DNA of 64,000 nt from Belliella kenyensis (lineage in GTDB: Bacteria; Bacteroidota; Bacteroidia; Cytophagales; Cyclobacteriaceae). Location: contig NZ_JAKZGR010000001.1 in assembly GCF_022549675.1 (NCBI RefSeq), positions 186,001-250,000 of the forward strand. Direction: 5' to 3'. Under the pieces are notes generated by a model that had not been told where the DNA came from, ran no database searches, and saw only the letters and a program-made list of their open reading frames with translations. Position numbers and translations under genes: made by a program. Positions 27,176-34,624 of this stretch are shown here, piece by piece (positions within the stretch are counted from its first letter, which is position 1; every line of letters starts with the position of its first letter).

Positions 27176-28468
27176 CTAAATAATTTTACCTTCTTTTTTG
27201 TATTCCCTTTTTATCCCTTTGATAAGTGTCTCATCTTTAATTTTCTTTTCGCGTCTAGATAGCGTTTGTAGACCTGCATAATGAAGTACATTGATGATGT
27301 TTGCCCCATTCAAATCGTATTTTCTGGCAAGGTTTTCTACAAAATCCATGTTTTCAAATGGCAACTTCTCAGGTATAGAATTTTCCCATATTCTAATTCT
27401 TTCTGCTACTTTCGGCATTTCAAACTCAATAATTGTATTAAATCTTCGGGTAAATGCACTATCTATATTGCCTTTGAAGTTTGAGGCTAATATTACGAGA
27501 CCTTCATGATTTTCAATCTTTTGTAATAAGTAAGATACCTCCTGATTGGCATATTTATCATGAGCATCTTTTACATTGGTTCGTTTACCAAAAATGGCGT
27601 CTGCTTCATCAAAAAAAAGTATCCAATCTCTATCTTTTGCTTCATCAAACAGGAAAGAGAGATTCTTTTCTGTTTCACCAATGTATTTTGAAACTACTTG
27701 CGATAGATCAATTCTATAAACATCCTTATTGGTAAACTTGCCTAACAGAGTTGCAGTTAGGGTTTTTCCTGTGCCTGAGGGACCATAAAACATAGCGATA
27801 AAACCTCTACTCACTTTTTTACCTAGAATTTTATCAGCCAGTAGCTCATCGTTGTGTTCTAGCCAAATTTTAATTTCACTGATTTGCTCATTAGTATTTG
27901 GGCTTAGGATGAGATCTTCCCATTCTAATTTAGTTTGTAAGCGTTGAGCAGGAAACTTGCTACTGACTGAGGGCTTGTAAGTTTTATTGAAAAGAAAAAG
28001 CTCTACATAGTTTCGATTCATTGACAAAACTCCACTTGTAAAAGGATCTGAGTCAGCTACTGTATTGGTGATGATATTTTTTTTGAAGAAAAGATGATCT
28101 TCATCTAGAAGCTTGAGGTATTTTAATCTTAAGATTAAGCTTTCACCTGCCAGGAGAAAGAGGAGCAAATCGCCATTTGGCAATATTCCTCGATGATTTT
28201 TCCCTTTTACTCCTCCCAGTAATGGATTATCTATTTGTCCCTGCATGGATTCTTTGAAAATTGATAATAAAAAAATAGGGTTTAGGTAGGGGGTCAATGT
28301 TAAGAGAAGGAGAATTATTTCTTCAATCGTAAGCTTGTATTCTGCAATGAAATTGTCAAAATATTCACCTCCAAATGATTGGACACTTAAGTCTATCTTT
28401 AGCTTGGGATTCTTACCTCTGAAGCTAAATACATCAGTTAAAAATTGATTAATTAACCCAACATCCAT
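27176..28468 (-). CDS. eCIS AAA+ ATPase (Afp15/Pvc15-like)
   Basis: A 430-residue AAA+ protein. Walker A is GPSGTGKT (K235), Walker B ILFFDEADAIF (D287, E288), and the sensor region has a Thr-Arg-Arg arginine-finger segment (SAFTRRFNTIIEF). The N-terminal 200 residues are a helical family-specific domain. The ATG at 28468 is preferred over an upstream in-frame ATG (28567), since the extra 33 residues (FHKSFVSHVLFSFVSIT) look like untranslated sequence. In PVC this ATPase is needed for assembly or cargo loading rather than being in the particle. It is the first gene of the operon. Confidence 0.9.
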   Translation of the reverse strand: MDVGLINQFLTDVFSFRGKNPKLKIDLSVQSFGGEYFDNFIAEYKLTIEEIILLLLTLTPYLNPIFLLSIFKESMQGQIDNPLLGGVKGKNHRGILPNGDLLLFLLAGESLILRLKYLKLLDEDHLFFKKNIITNTVADSDPFTSGVLSMNRNYVELFLFNKTYKPSVSSKFPAQRLQTKLEWEDLILSPNTNEQISEIKIWLEHNDELLADKILGKKVSRGFIAMFYGPSGTGKTLTATLLGKFTNKDVYRIDLSQVVSKYIGETEKNLSFLFDEAKDRDWILFFDEADAIFGKRTNVKDAHDKYANQEVSYLLQKIENHEGLVILASNFKGNIDSAFTRRFNTIIEFEMPKVAERIRIWENSIPEKLPFENMDFVENLARKYDLNGANIINVLHYAGLQTLSRREKKIKDETLIKGIKREYKKEGKII

Positions 28469-28757
28469 AAAAGATGGTTTTAAAATAGTAATAGAAACAA
28501 AACTGAACAAAACGTGGGATACAAAACTCTTATGGAAATGGCTATAAAGGGGAATAACAAATTTCAATAAGAAAACCTTTGAGCATTATACTAAAGGACC
28601 TGAAGTCTATTGCGAGATTGTTAAAAGTTCAAGCTGTTTAAAGTAAACCTAACAATACCAATTACTTTCAAAATATGTTTCAATAAATCACTTTGTATTT
28701 ATTGTAAAATCTTCAATTTTCTAAGAGCCTAAAAAGTCAAAACTTAAATACTATTCT

Positions 28758-28786
28758 CAAAAATAATGAATTCAAATCCAGCCAAA
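28758..28786 (-). promoter_or_regulatory. Predicted promoter of the eCIS operon
   Basis: On the minus strand TATTTTTG (28758-28765) lies 17 bases downstream of TTTG (28783-28786), matching TTTG-N(17-23)-TANNTTTG. No better match was found in the 660-base gap. The start point would be near 28750. Pattern match only; AT-rich DNA gives chance hits. Confidence 0.4.
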
Positions 28787-28800
28787 ATGATGGATTTGAA
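28771..28800. promoter_or_regulatory. 10-base inverted repeat over the predicted eCIS -33 box (candidate operator)
   Basis: Perfect inverted repeat: TTCAAATCCA (28771-28780) and TGGATTTGAA (28791-28800), separated by 10 bases. It covers the TTTG of the predicted eCIS promoter. Two half-sites one helical turn apart suit a dimeric regulator. It could alternatively be a weak RNA hairpin. Function is inferred from position. Confidence 0.45.
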
Positions 28801-29005
28801 CTTATAAATCATCAATTACCTAAATTTAGTAATTATTCAATCAAATAAAAATTTATCCTACATTTTTTTAATAATGCAAGTTGAATGTTTTGAAAATGTA
28901 ATGTTTAGTAACAGGAATGTTTGTTGCCACCTTAAAAACTTGATTAAAATTATTTGGTTCAAGAAAACTAAACAAGCATGGGAGGTAGGGCAGCAAGCTA
29001 TTTTG

Positions 29006-29080
29006 AAAAATCCTGTCAAGCAATTTATCGAACCACAATCATTTTGGAGAAAGATGCAAGTTGGATTGGCTTGACAGGAT
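29006..29080 (-). terminator. Probable terminator of the DUF4301 gene
   Basis: Twelve-base perfect inverted repeat ATCCTGTCAAGC (29010-29021) / GCTTGACAGGAT (29069-29080). Read leftward, the second arm is followed at once by TTTTT (29006-29010), as in an intrinsic terminator, although the 47-base loop is long. It lies 49 bases after the DUF4301 stop. Confidence 0.5.
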
Positions 29081-29128
29081 GTTGATTTTTTGAATGGGAG
29101 TGTTTAATGCCTGATGATGATTTTCGTA

Positions 29129-30640
29129 TTACTGGTGCTCATCTCTCAGCAGATCATTTACAGTTTTTACAGGATTGAAGGTAATTAGAGGAACTTCTAC
29201 AAAAATTGTATTCCATCCTGCCATTGCACCATTCCAAAGACCTGGTAGTTCCAACGCTTTAAGTTCTCTACCACTTTTTGATTTTTCGGTTATAAATCCA
29301 GTCTTCATATCTCTGAACATTAATAAGTCGAACTTTTTACCCTTGTAATCTTTTGTGCCACATACCAAGTCAACTGGATTGAAATGTGTAGATTGCTGTA
29401 CAAGAATTCTGAGCTTCGGGTCTTGCATATTGATCTGTGCTGTTTCTGCAATCTGCAGAGATTGACTTCCATCTTCCTCTTTCACCCAAAATGGTCCCCC
29501 TCCTGGCTCGCCTGTATTTTTCACCATACCACATACCCTGATAGGTTTATTAAGTTTTTGGAAAAGATGCTTACCTTTTTCCATGTTCGACATTTTGTCG
29601 AAATCCTCGGATAGGTTGATCCCAAACTCTTTTTGGAGGAGAGAAATGGCTGTATTGATGGTATCTTCTTCAAAATCATTTTCTAAGGATTCTAATGCTT
29701 TAAAAACCTGATCTTGAACATTTAAAAGCATTCCTCCTAAACCAATTTTAAATCGTTGAGTAGTGTCTTTGATTCTATCAGGGACTACATTGTCAATATT
29801 TTTGATAAATATCAAATCTGCATCTACTTCATTGAGGTTTTCTAGCAATGCGCCATGTCCAGCGGGGCGAAAGAGTACTTCTCCATGCTCTTCAACAAAA
29901 GGACTGTTGTCCTTATTGACCGCAATGGTATCTGTACTTTTCTTTTGCTGGGAGTAACTAATTTCAAACTTAGTTTGCTCCTTATCTTCTAATTTTTGTT
30001 TGATTTGGTTTACTTCAGCTTGAAACTTTTCTTCATGCTCTGGAGAGACCGTAAAATGAATTCTGACCGTATTTCCGTGGCCCTTGGCATATTGTAAACC
30101 TTCTATGAAATGCTCAAAAATTGGAGTTCTATTTTCATCTTCATATTTATGAAATTTCAATAAGCCTTTCGGTAAAGAGCCGTAGCTTAGACCCTTATCT
30201 TCTAATAATGTTGCTACAATCTCTTTGTATTGCTTATTTTGAATAGCTTCCTTGATACTTGATCCTTTAGCTTTCAAAGCAATGTCTAAATCGTCATAAA
30301 ATGCAAATTTTCTAATATTGATGATGAATTTCTCCGTGAAAGGACTTTTTGTCAAATCTCCATCTCCCTCTAAAAATGAGAAGAGGTCTTTGAACATTCG
30401 GGAGGCTGCACCACTAGCAGGGACAAATTTTAAAACTTTCAGATTTTTAATTTTTTTAGAATAGCTCTTTTGAATTTCATTCAATTTGGACTCTGAGAGT
30501 TGCTTTATGCCATTGTCTGTGGTGGCAGGTGCAACTATTGGTAAAAAAGGAAAACCCTCTTCAAAATGGGTGATTTGTGCCTTTGCTTGATCTAAAGACA
30601 TTCCCTGAGCTAAAATTTGCTTTTCAATCTCTTGGTTCAT
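29129..30640 (-). CDS. DUF4301-family protein
   Basis: A 503-residue cytoplasmic protein of a Bacteroidota family. The segment LKFVPASGAASRMFKDL near residue 70 resembles the glycine-rich nucleotide-binding loop of sugar nucleotidyltransferases, and later blocks FRPAGHGALLENLN and VCGMVKNTGEPGGGPFWV support a nucleotidyltransferase-like fold. The substrate is unknown. It stands alone, with its own terminator toward the eCIS control region and a 60-base gap to pxpC, both transcribed leftward. Family membership is firm, activity is not. Confidence 0.85.
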   Translation of the reverse strand: MNQEIEKQILAQGMSLDQAKAQITHFEEGFPFLPIVAPATTDNGIKQLSESKLNEIQKSYSKKIKNLKVLKFVPASGAASRMFKDLFSFLEGDGDLTKSPFTEKFIINIRKFAFYDDLDIALKAKGSSIKEAIQNKQYKEIVATLLEDKGLSYGSLPKGLLKFHKYEDENRTPIFEHFIEGLQYAKGHGNTVRIHFTVSPEHEEKFQAEVNQIKQKLEDKEQTKFEISYSQQKKSTDTIAVNKDNSPFVEEHGEVLFRPAGHGALLENLNEVDADLIFIKNIDNVVPDRIKDTTQRFKIGLGGMLLNVQDQVFKALESLENDFEEDTINTAISLLQKEFGINLSEDFDKMSNMEKGKHLFQKLNKPIRVCGMVKNTGEPGGGPFWVKEEDGSQSLQIAETAQINMQDPKLRILVQQSTHFNPVDLVCGTKDYKGKKFDLLMFRDMKTGFITEKSKSGRELKALELPGLWNGAMAGWNTIFVEVPLITFNPVKTVNDLLRDEHQ

Positions 30641-30707
30641 GATACTTCAATTAAAATTTTGTTTTCAATATAAATATTGATTTTGGTAAAATAAAAGGAA
30701 TCCTCTA

Positions 30708-31577
30708 TCAATAATTTAAGATTCGAAAACTTACTAGTTCAGAAGTAGTTTTCTGGGCAATTATATTGAGGCTGTGATCCGTAACTTGCAAAATCCTTGG
30801 ATATCCTCCAGTAACTTGAGCGTCTCGCATGAGTACTATCAGATTGCCCGAAGGTGTCAGTTGTATGGTACCTGGGTATACAGGAGCAGTTAATATATCT
30901 GGGATTTGATGGATAAGATTACTCTTAAGTTGGATCCCCATACGACTTGTGAGTTTGCCAATGGTGAATTTGTGTTCATGCAGCTGCTGCTTTATGGCTT
31001 CGGGTAAAATATCCCAATCAGGACCAGGGTACACATCTATCTTATTGGTTTCGAACCATGCATGGGTCAGTTTTGGGTGAGAATTTTGGGGAATGGCTGC
31101 ATCTGGATCTGTTGTGTAGTGTATAATGGTGTCTTTACTAGCTACTTTTTGATCACTAATTCCTTCAAACCAGCTTCTACTTTCCAAAATAATGGGACTT
31201 AGAATACCACCTTTTACTCCCATGTAGAGCCATTGTCCTTTTATAAAATGTCCTATACGAACTCGATCGTTTGGCTGAAGGTATAGAAGCTTGCCGATGG
31301 GCTGTGGAATTTCATTGAGAAATATTTCAGCAAGCGCACCTGTAAACACGACAGTCGCAGCCATTTCAAAAACCATTTCAGGTCCTAGCAAGGCCATCTC
31401 TAGTACTGCGGCTTCCTCTCCATTGTCTAAAAGTAAATTAGCAAGACTGTATGAAAACTGATCCATGGCTCCAGAATAAGGTACTCCAAAGTCTGCATAA
31501 CCAAATCTGCCATGATCTTGAACTGAGGTCAATAATCCTGGTTTAATGAATCTTATTTTGGAATTTGATTTAAGCAT
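30708..31577 (-). CDS. pxpC: 5-oxoprolinase subunit PxpC (KipA-like)
   Basis: A 289-residue protein of the biotin-dependent carboxyltransferase-like KipA family: FIKPGLLTSVQDHGRFGYADFGVPYSGAMDQ-type start (GLLTSVQDHGR), then LANLLLDNGEEAAVLEM and RDAQVTGGYPRILQV. With PxpA and PxpB it forms the ATP-dependent 5-oxoprolinase that opens pyroglutamate to glutamate. The ATG at 31577 is chosen because it begins the conserved domain; it overlaps the pxpB stop by 8 bases. An upstream in-frame ATG (31649) would add 24 residues lying within pxpB. Confidence 0.9.
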   Translation of the reverse strand: MLKSNSKIRFIKPGLLTSVQDHGRFGYADFGVPYSGAMDQFSYSLANLLLDNGEEAAVLEMALLGPEMVFEMAATVVFTGALAEIFLNEIPQPIGKLLYLQPNDRVRIGHFIKGQWLYMGVKGGILSPIILESRSWFEGISDQKVASKDTIIHYTTDPDAAIPQNSHPKLTHAWFETNKIDVYPGPDWDILPEAIKQQLHEHKFTIGKLTSRMGIQLKSNLIHQIPDILTAPVYPGTIQLTPSGNLIVLMRDAQVTGGYPRILQVTDHSLNIIAQKTTSELVSFRILNY

Positions 31578-32280
31578 TTTTCCAAATATATTGACCTTCC
31601 GACACTTCTTTTGCAATGAGTTCATAATCCGAAACGGATACTGACTCAAAAATGATGTAGTCCCCTTGGTCAGGTATTACTGGTGGATTGAACCTCAAAT
31701 CAAAAAACTTCAAAGGCGAACGTCCTATGATATGCCAGCCACCTGGACTTGGCATAGGGTAAATGCCAGTTTGCTCCCCACCGATGCCTACAGAACCTGC
31801 GGGGACGTAAATGTCAGGGTTGGACTTTCGTGGAAAATGAAGACGTTTATCAAGCCCTCCTAAATACATGAACCCCGGCAAGAAGCCATAGAAATGCAAC
31901 TTATACTCTTGAGAAGTATGCATGTGAATCAAATCTTCTAAATCAAGACCCTTGCTGACGCAAAACTTCCCAAGATCTTGTGCCAACGATGTATGATAGC
32001 ATACGGGAACTAGCCATTTTTTTGGGTTGTATGGACATAAGCTTAAATTTGTGATTTGTAAGCTATCTATTATTGAATTGAGCTCTGATCCTTTCATCTC
32101 TTTTGCAAACAAAATCGATAAAGTATGGTATCCCATTCTAATTTCGTATATAATCATACGATTTTGCTCTAGCAAGGCATTTTTTAGCGTAATTTGCTCT
32201 TCAAGAATGTCCACGGAAATTGCATTAGGCCATTTGATCTCAGCGAGATTAGGTTGGATCAATCTCCAAGAAATGTTCAT
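31570..32280 (-). CDS. pxpB: 5-oxoprolinase subunit PxpB (KipI-like)
   Basis: A 236-residue protein of the KipI/PxpB family. The C-terminal half has the conserved blocks YGFLPGFMYLGGLD, PRKSNPDIYVPAGSVGIGG, QTGIYPMPSPGGWHIIGR and LRFNPPVIPDQGD. It partners PxpC in the 5-oxoprolinase complex. The ATG overlaps the pxpA stop by 4 bases and its end overlaps pxpC, so the three are co-translated. The N-terminus is slightly divergent, but the catalytic-interface motifs are complete. Confidence 0.92.
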   Translation of the reverse strand: MNISWRLIQPNLAEIKWPNAISVDILEEQITLKNALLEQNRMIIYEIRMGYHTLSILFAKEMKGSELNSIIDSLQITNLSLCPYNPKKWLVPVCYHTSLAQDLGKFCVSKGLDLEDLIHMHTSQEYKLHFYGFLPGFMYLGGLDKRLHFPRKSNPDIYVPAGSVGIGGEQTGIYPMPSPGGWHIIGRSPLKFFDLRFNPPVIPDQGDYIIFESVSVSDYELIAKEVSEGQYIWKNA

Positions 32281-33011
32281 ACTTTAGCTTTGAATGTATT
32301 ATAGATAACTTTCACAATTTCAAGTACGCTGGGATTATCACCATGTATGCATATCGTATCAAAATTCATTTTTATGGTTTTGCCAGAAATTGTTTTGACA
32401 CTTTTGTTTAGAACCATTTCCATCATTTGATTTTTCACTTTGGCATGATCTGTAAGTAATGCAAGAGGGTGAATTCTTTCAACTAGTTTTCCATCATCGG
32501 TGTAGCTCCGGTCAGCAAAAGCCTCTCTTAGGATCTTTATCCCCGATTCAATGGCTACATTTTCTATGACGGATTGAGGGGGAACGTATAAGTTTAGATT
32601 TGAAAAATTAGTTTTCATCATCTCTACAAACCATTGAGATTCTTGTGGGTCGATGCTTAGTGTATTATAAAGCGCTCCATGTGGTTTGATGTGGTTCATT
32701 TCGACTCCTTCATTTTCGCATACGCTTTGAAAGGTAGTTATTTGTTGGGCAATGACTTTTTGAAATTGATCTTGAGTTAATACAACATGTTTTCTACCAA
32801 AATTTTTTGAATCTGGATAGGAGGGATGAGCACCTACTTTTATACCATATTTTTTACAAATCTGTATTGATTCTCTCATGCTATTAAGATCGCCAGTATG
32901 CCCACCACATGCTATATTACAACTACTTAGATATGGGATCAATGCTTCATCATTGCCCACGCCTTCTCCAATATCAGCATTTAAATCAAATGGAAGTTTG
33001 TATTCATTCAT
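32277..33011 (-). CDS. pxpA: 5-oxoprolinase subunit PxpA (LamB/YcsF family)
   Basis: A 244-residue protein with the family signature LNADIGEGVGNDEALIPYLSSCNIACGGH-type start (DLNADIGEG, ACGGHTGD), later HIKPHGALYN and a C-terminal TICIHGDNP block. PxpA is the amidohydrolase-like subunit that acts on 5-oxoproline. The ATG at 33011 is preferred to an in-frame TTG at 33029. A TTTG-N17-TATTTTTG promoter-like pair (33017-33045) lies directly upstream, implying a leaderless or very short-leader transcript if real. It is divergent from a LacI-type regulator. Confidence 0.92.
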   Translation of the reverse strand: MNEYKLPFDLNADIGEGVGNDEALIPYLSSCNIACGGHTGDLNSMRESIQICKKYGIKVGAHPSYPDSKNFGRKHVVLTQDQFQKVIAQQITTFQSVCENEGVEMNHIKPHGALYNTLSIDPQESQWFVEMMKTNFSNLNLYVPPQSVIENVAIESGIKILREAFADRSYTDDGKLVERIHPLALLTDHAKVKNQMMEMVLNKSVKTISGKTIKMNFDTICIHGDNPSVLEIVKVIYNTFKAKV

Positions 33012-33120
33012 CAAATCAAAAATAACCAATTTTTATCACTACAAAACTGAAAAGCCATGTATAAATTGGAAGCTTCAAAAGTTTTGTATATAATTAGCTT
33101 TTTACATTTTGATAAAACCT

Positions 33121-34155
33121 ATGATGACCGAAAAAAGGAAATTAACTTTGAAGGATATTGCCAAAGCTCTTGGGCTATCTGTTTCTACTGTTTCACGGGC
33201 ACTTAAAGCTCATCCAGATATCGCTAAAGAAACCATTGAATTAGTAAAAAAGTATGCAGAGGACAATCATTATGTTCCCAATTTGCTTGCAGTGAATTTT
33301 AGAAAAAGCCGAACTTATAACCTCGGGTTGATAGTACCAGAAATAGTCCATCACTTTTTCTCAACTGTAATCAGTGGCGCAATAAGCGAAGCCAACAGTC
33401 AAGGCTATAATATATTAGTGACCCAATCGAATGACCTGCTTGAGGTAGAAACTAAAGCAAGTCAAATCATGCTCAATGGAAGTGTAGATGGACTTTTGAT
33501 ATCTATTTCTAATGAAACTACCACGGCAGAGCATTTGAATGCATATTTATCAGAAGGCAAGCCCATAGTTCAATTTGATAAAATTACCGATCATTTGTCA
33601 TGTCCCAAAGTGATCGTTGATGATTTTGAAGGAGCCTACCAAGCCACTACACACTTGATCAGTCAAGGATACAAGAGGATAGCCCATATACGCGGAAGAA
33701 AAGATGTAAAAAACGCTTGTGATAGGTATGAGGGATATCTTCAAGCTTTGAGAGATGCAAATCTACCAACAAGTGATGATTTAGTAATGTGCTGTAGTGC
33801 CATAAGTGAAGAAGAAGGCTATAGTTTTACGGCTGAGTTGATGGAAGGTCGCACTCCTCCGGATGCAATTTTTTGCATCACAGATTTGGTTGCTTTTGGC
33901 TCATTGAAGTATCTGAAAGAAAAGGGTTATGCTATCCCCGATCAAGTAGGTTTGATGGGCTTCAGCAATTGGATGATTTCGGAGACAACTACACCGACAC
34001 TCAGCACCGTCAATCAACACGGCTACGAAATGGGTAGAGAAGCAACCAAGCTTTTGTTGCAATTGATCAAAGATCAGAACTTGAATAGCGAAGATACTAC
34101 CATTTTGAAGACGGAATTGATCATTAGAGAGTCGAGCATGAGGCAAAAAGGGTGA
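33121..34155 (+). CDS. LacI-family transcriptional regulator
   Basis: A 344-residue LacI/GalR regulator. The N-terminus has the LacI helix-turn-helix (LTLKDIAKALGLSVSTVSRALKAHPDI), the hinge follows (YVPNLLAVNFRKSRT), and the rest is a periplasmic-binding-protein-like effector domain (IFCITDLVAFGSLKYLKEKGY, then VGLMGFSNW). The ATG at 33121 is used rather than an upstream TTG. The regulator is divergent from pxpABC and upstream of a branching enzyme gene, so either could be a target; LacI proteins normally sense sugars, which fits the latter better. Confidence 0.9.
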   Translation: MMTEKRKLTLKDIAKALGLSVSTVSRALKAHPDIAKETIELVKKYAEDNHYVPNLLAVNFRKSRTYNLGLIVPEIVHHFFSTVISGAISEANSQGYNILVTQSNDLLEVETKASQIMLNGSVDGLLISISNETTTAEHLNAYLSEGKPIVQFDKITDHLSCPKVIVDDFEGAYQATTHLISQGYKRIAHIRGRKDVKNACDRYEGYLQALRDANLPTSDDLVMCCSAISEEEGYSFTAELMEGRTPPDAIFCITDLVAFGSLKYLKEKGYAIPDQVGLMGFSNWMISETTTPTLSTVNQHGYEMGREATKLLLQLIKDQNLNSEDTTILKTELIIRESSMRQKG

Positions 34156-34275
34156 TCAAAGTCATTGATGATCCTGATTTTACAGTCAGATTGATTTACA
34201 AAAAACACAAATGAACGCAATCATAATAAAGAATTCACATCTTAATTTTATATTTTTGTTCAGATTCTAGTAAGT

Positions 34276-34494
34276 ATGCAGTTATTATTCTCACTTCTTT
34301 CATTTACTATTCTGTATGGCCTTTTGATACTCTCGATTTATCCTGAGCGATATTTGAAGAAAATTAGTCACAGAATGCATCACAAGAAAGCACCAGACCA
34401 TGAGAAATTCGCTCTTGCTGGCCCTATTTTTTTATGCTTTTTGATTGGTTACATTTTGGCTTCTACTGCGGTCTATTTTATTCATTTTGATTGA
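34276..34494 (+). CDS. Small two-segment membrane protein
   Basis: A 72-residue protein with two hydrophobic segments (residues about 2-22 and 47-68) joined by a basic, His-rich loop (KKISHRMHHKKAPDHEK). No family recognised. A TATTTTTG box (34251-34258) lies 17 bases before the ATG and could be its -7 element, which supports expression. It is between the LacI and branching enzyme genes. Confidence 0.6.
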   Translation: MQLLFSLLSFTILYGLLILSIYPERYLKKISHRMHHKKAPDHEKFALAGPIFLCFLIGYILASTAVYFIHFD

Positions 34495-34624
34495 TGATAT
34501 TGTATGTAAAAAGAATTAACACACTGATGGATAAAATTAAAATTATAGTTAATTAAAATTTTCATTTTTACATTGAAAAACTGTCAAGTATTTTTACCTT
34601 AGATAAACACTAACCTAATTTTTT

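Larger units (their letters stand above)
28469..29128. other. 660-base gap upstream of the eCIS operon: leader and control region
   Basis: The gap between the ATPase start and the DUF4301 stop is AT-rich. It holds a predicted leftward promoter (28758-28786), a 10-base inverted repeat (28771-28800), and a stem of 12 bases with a 47-base loop (29010-29080). If the promoter is right, the operon has a 5' leader of about 280 bases. A rightward 66-codon frame at 28874-29074 has no recognisable features and is probably not a gene. The sequence ATGCAAGTTG occurs twice (28874-28883 and 29054-29063). Confidence 0.5.

Noticed and set aside
4485-28468. Prophage or type VI secretion system
   Set aside because: No capsid, portal, terminase, integrase or lysis genes (prophage) and no TssJ/L/M membrane complex or ClpV-type partner (T6SS). 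DUF4255 cap, CIS_TMP, DUF5908 and the Afp15-type ATPase point to eCIS.
28874-29074. 66-codon rightward frame in the gap before the eCIS operon
   Set aside because: No family motif, unusual composition, and it overlaps a terminator-like inverted repeat. It is probably chance coding capacity in a control region.
29010-29080. 12-base inverted repeat as the end of a mobile element
   Set aside because: The T-run after the leftward arm and the place after the DUF4301 stop fit a terminator better; no transposase or target duplication.
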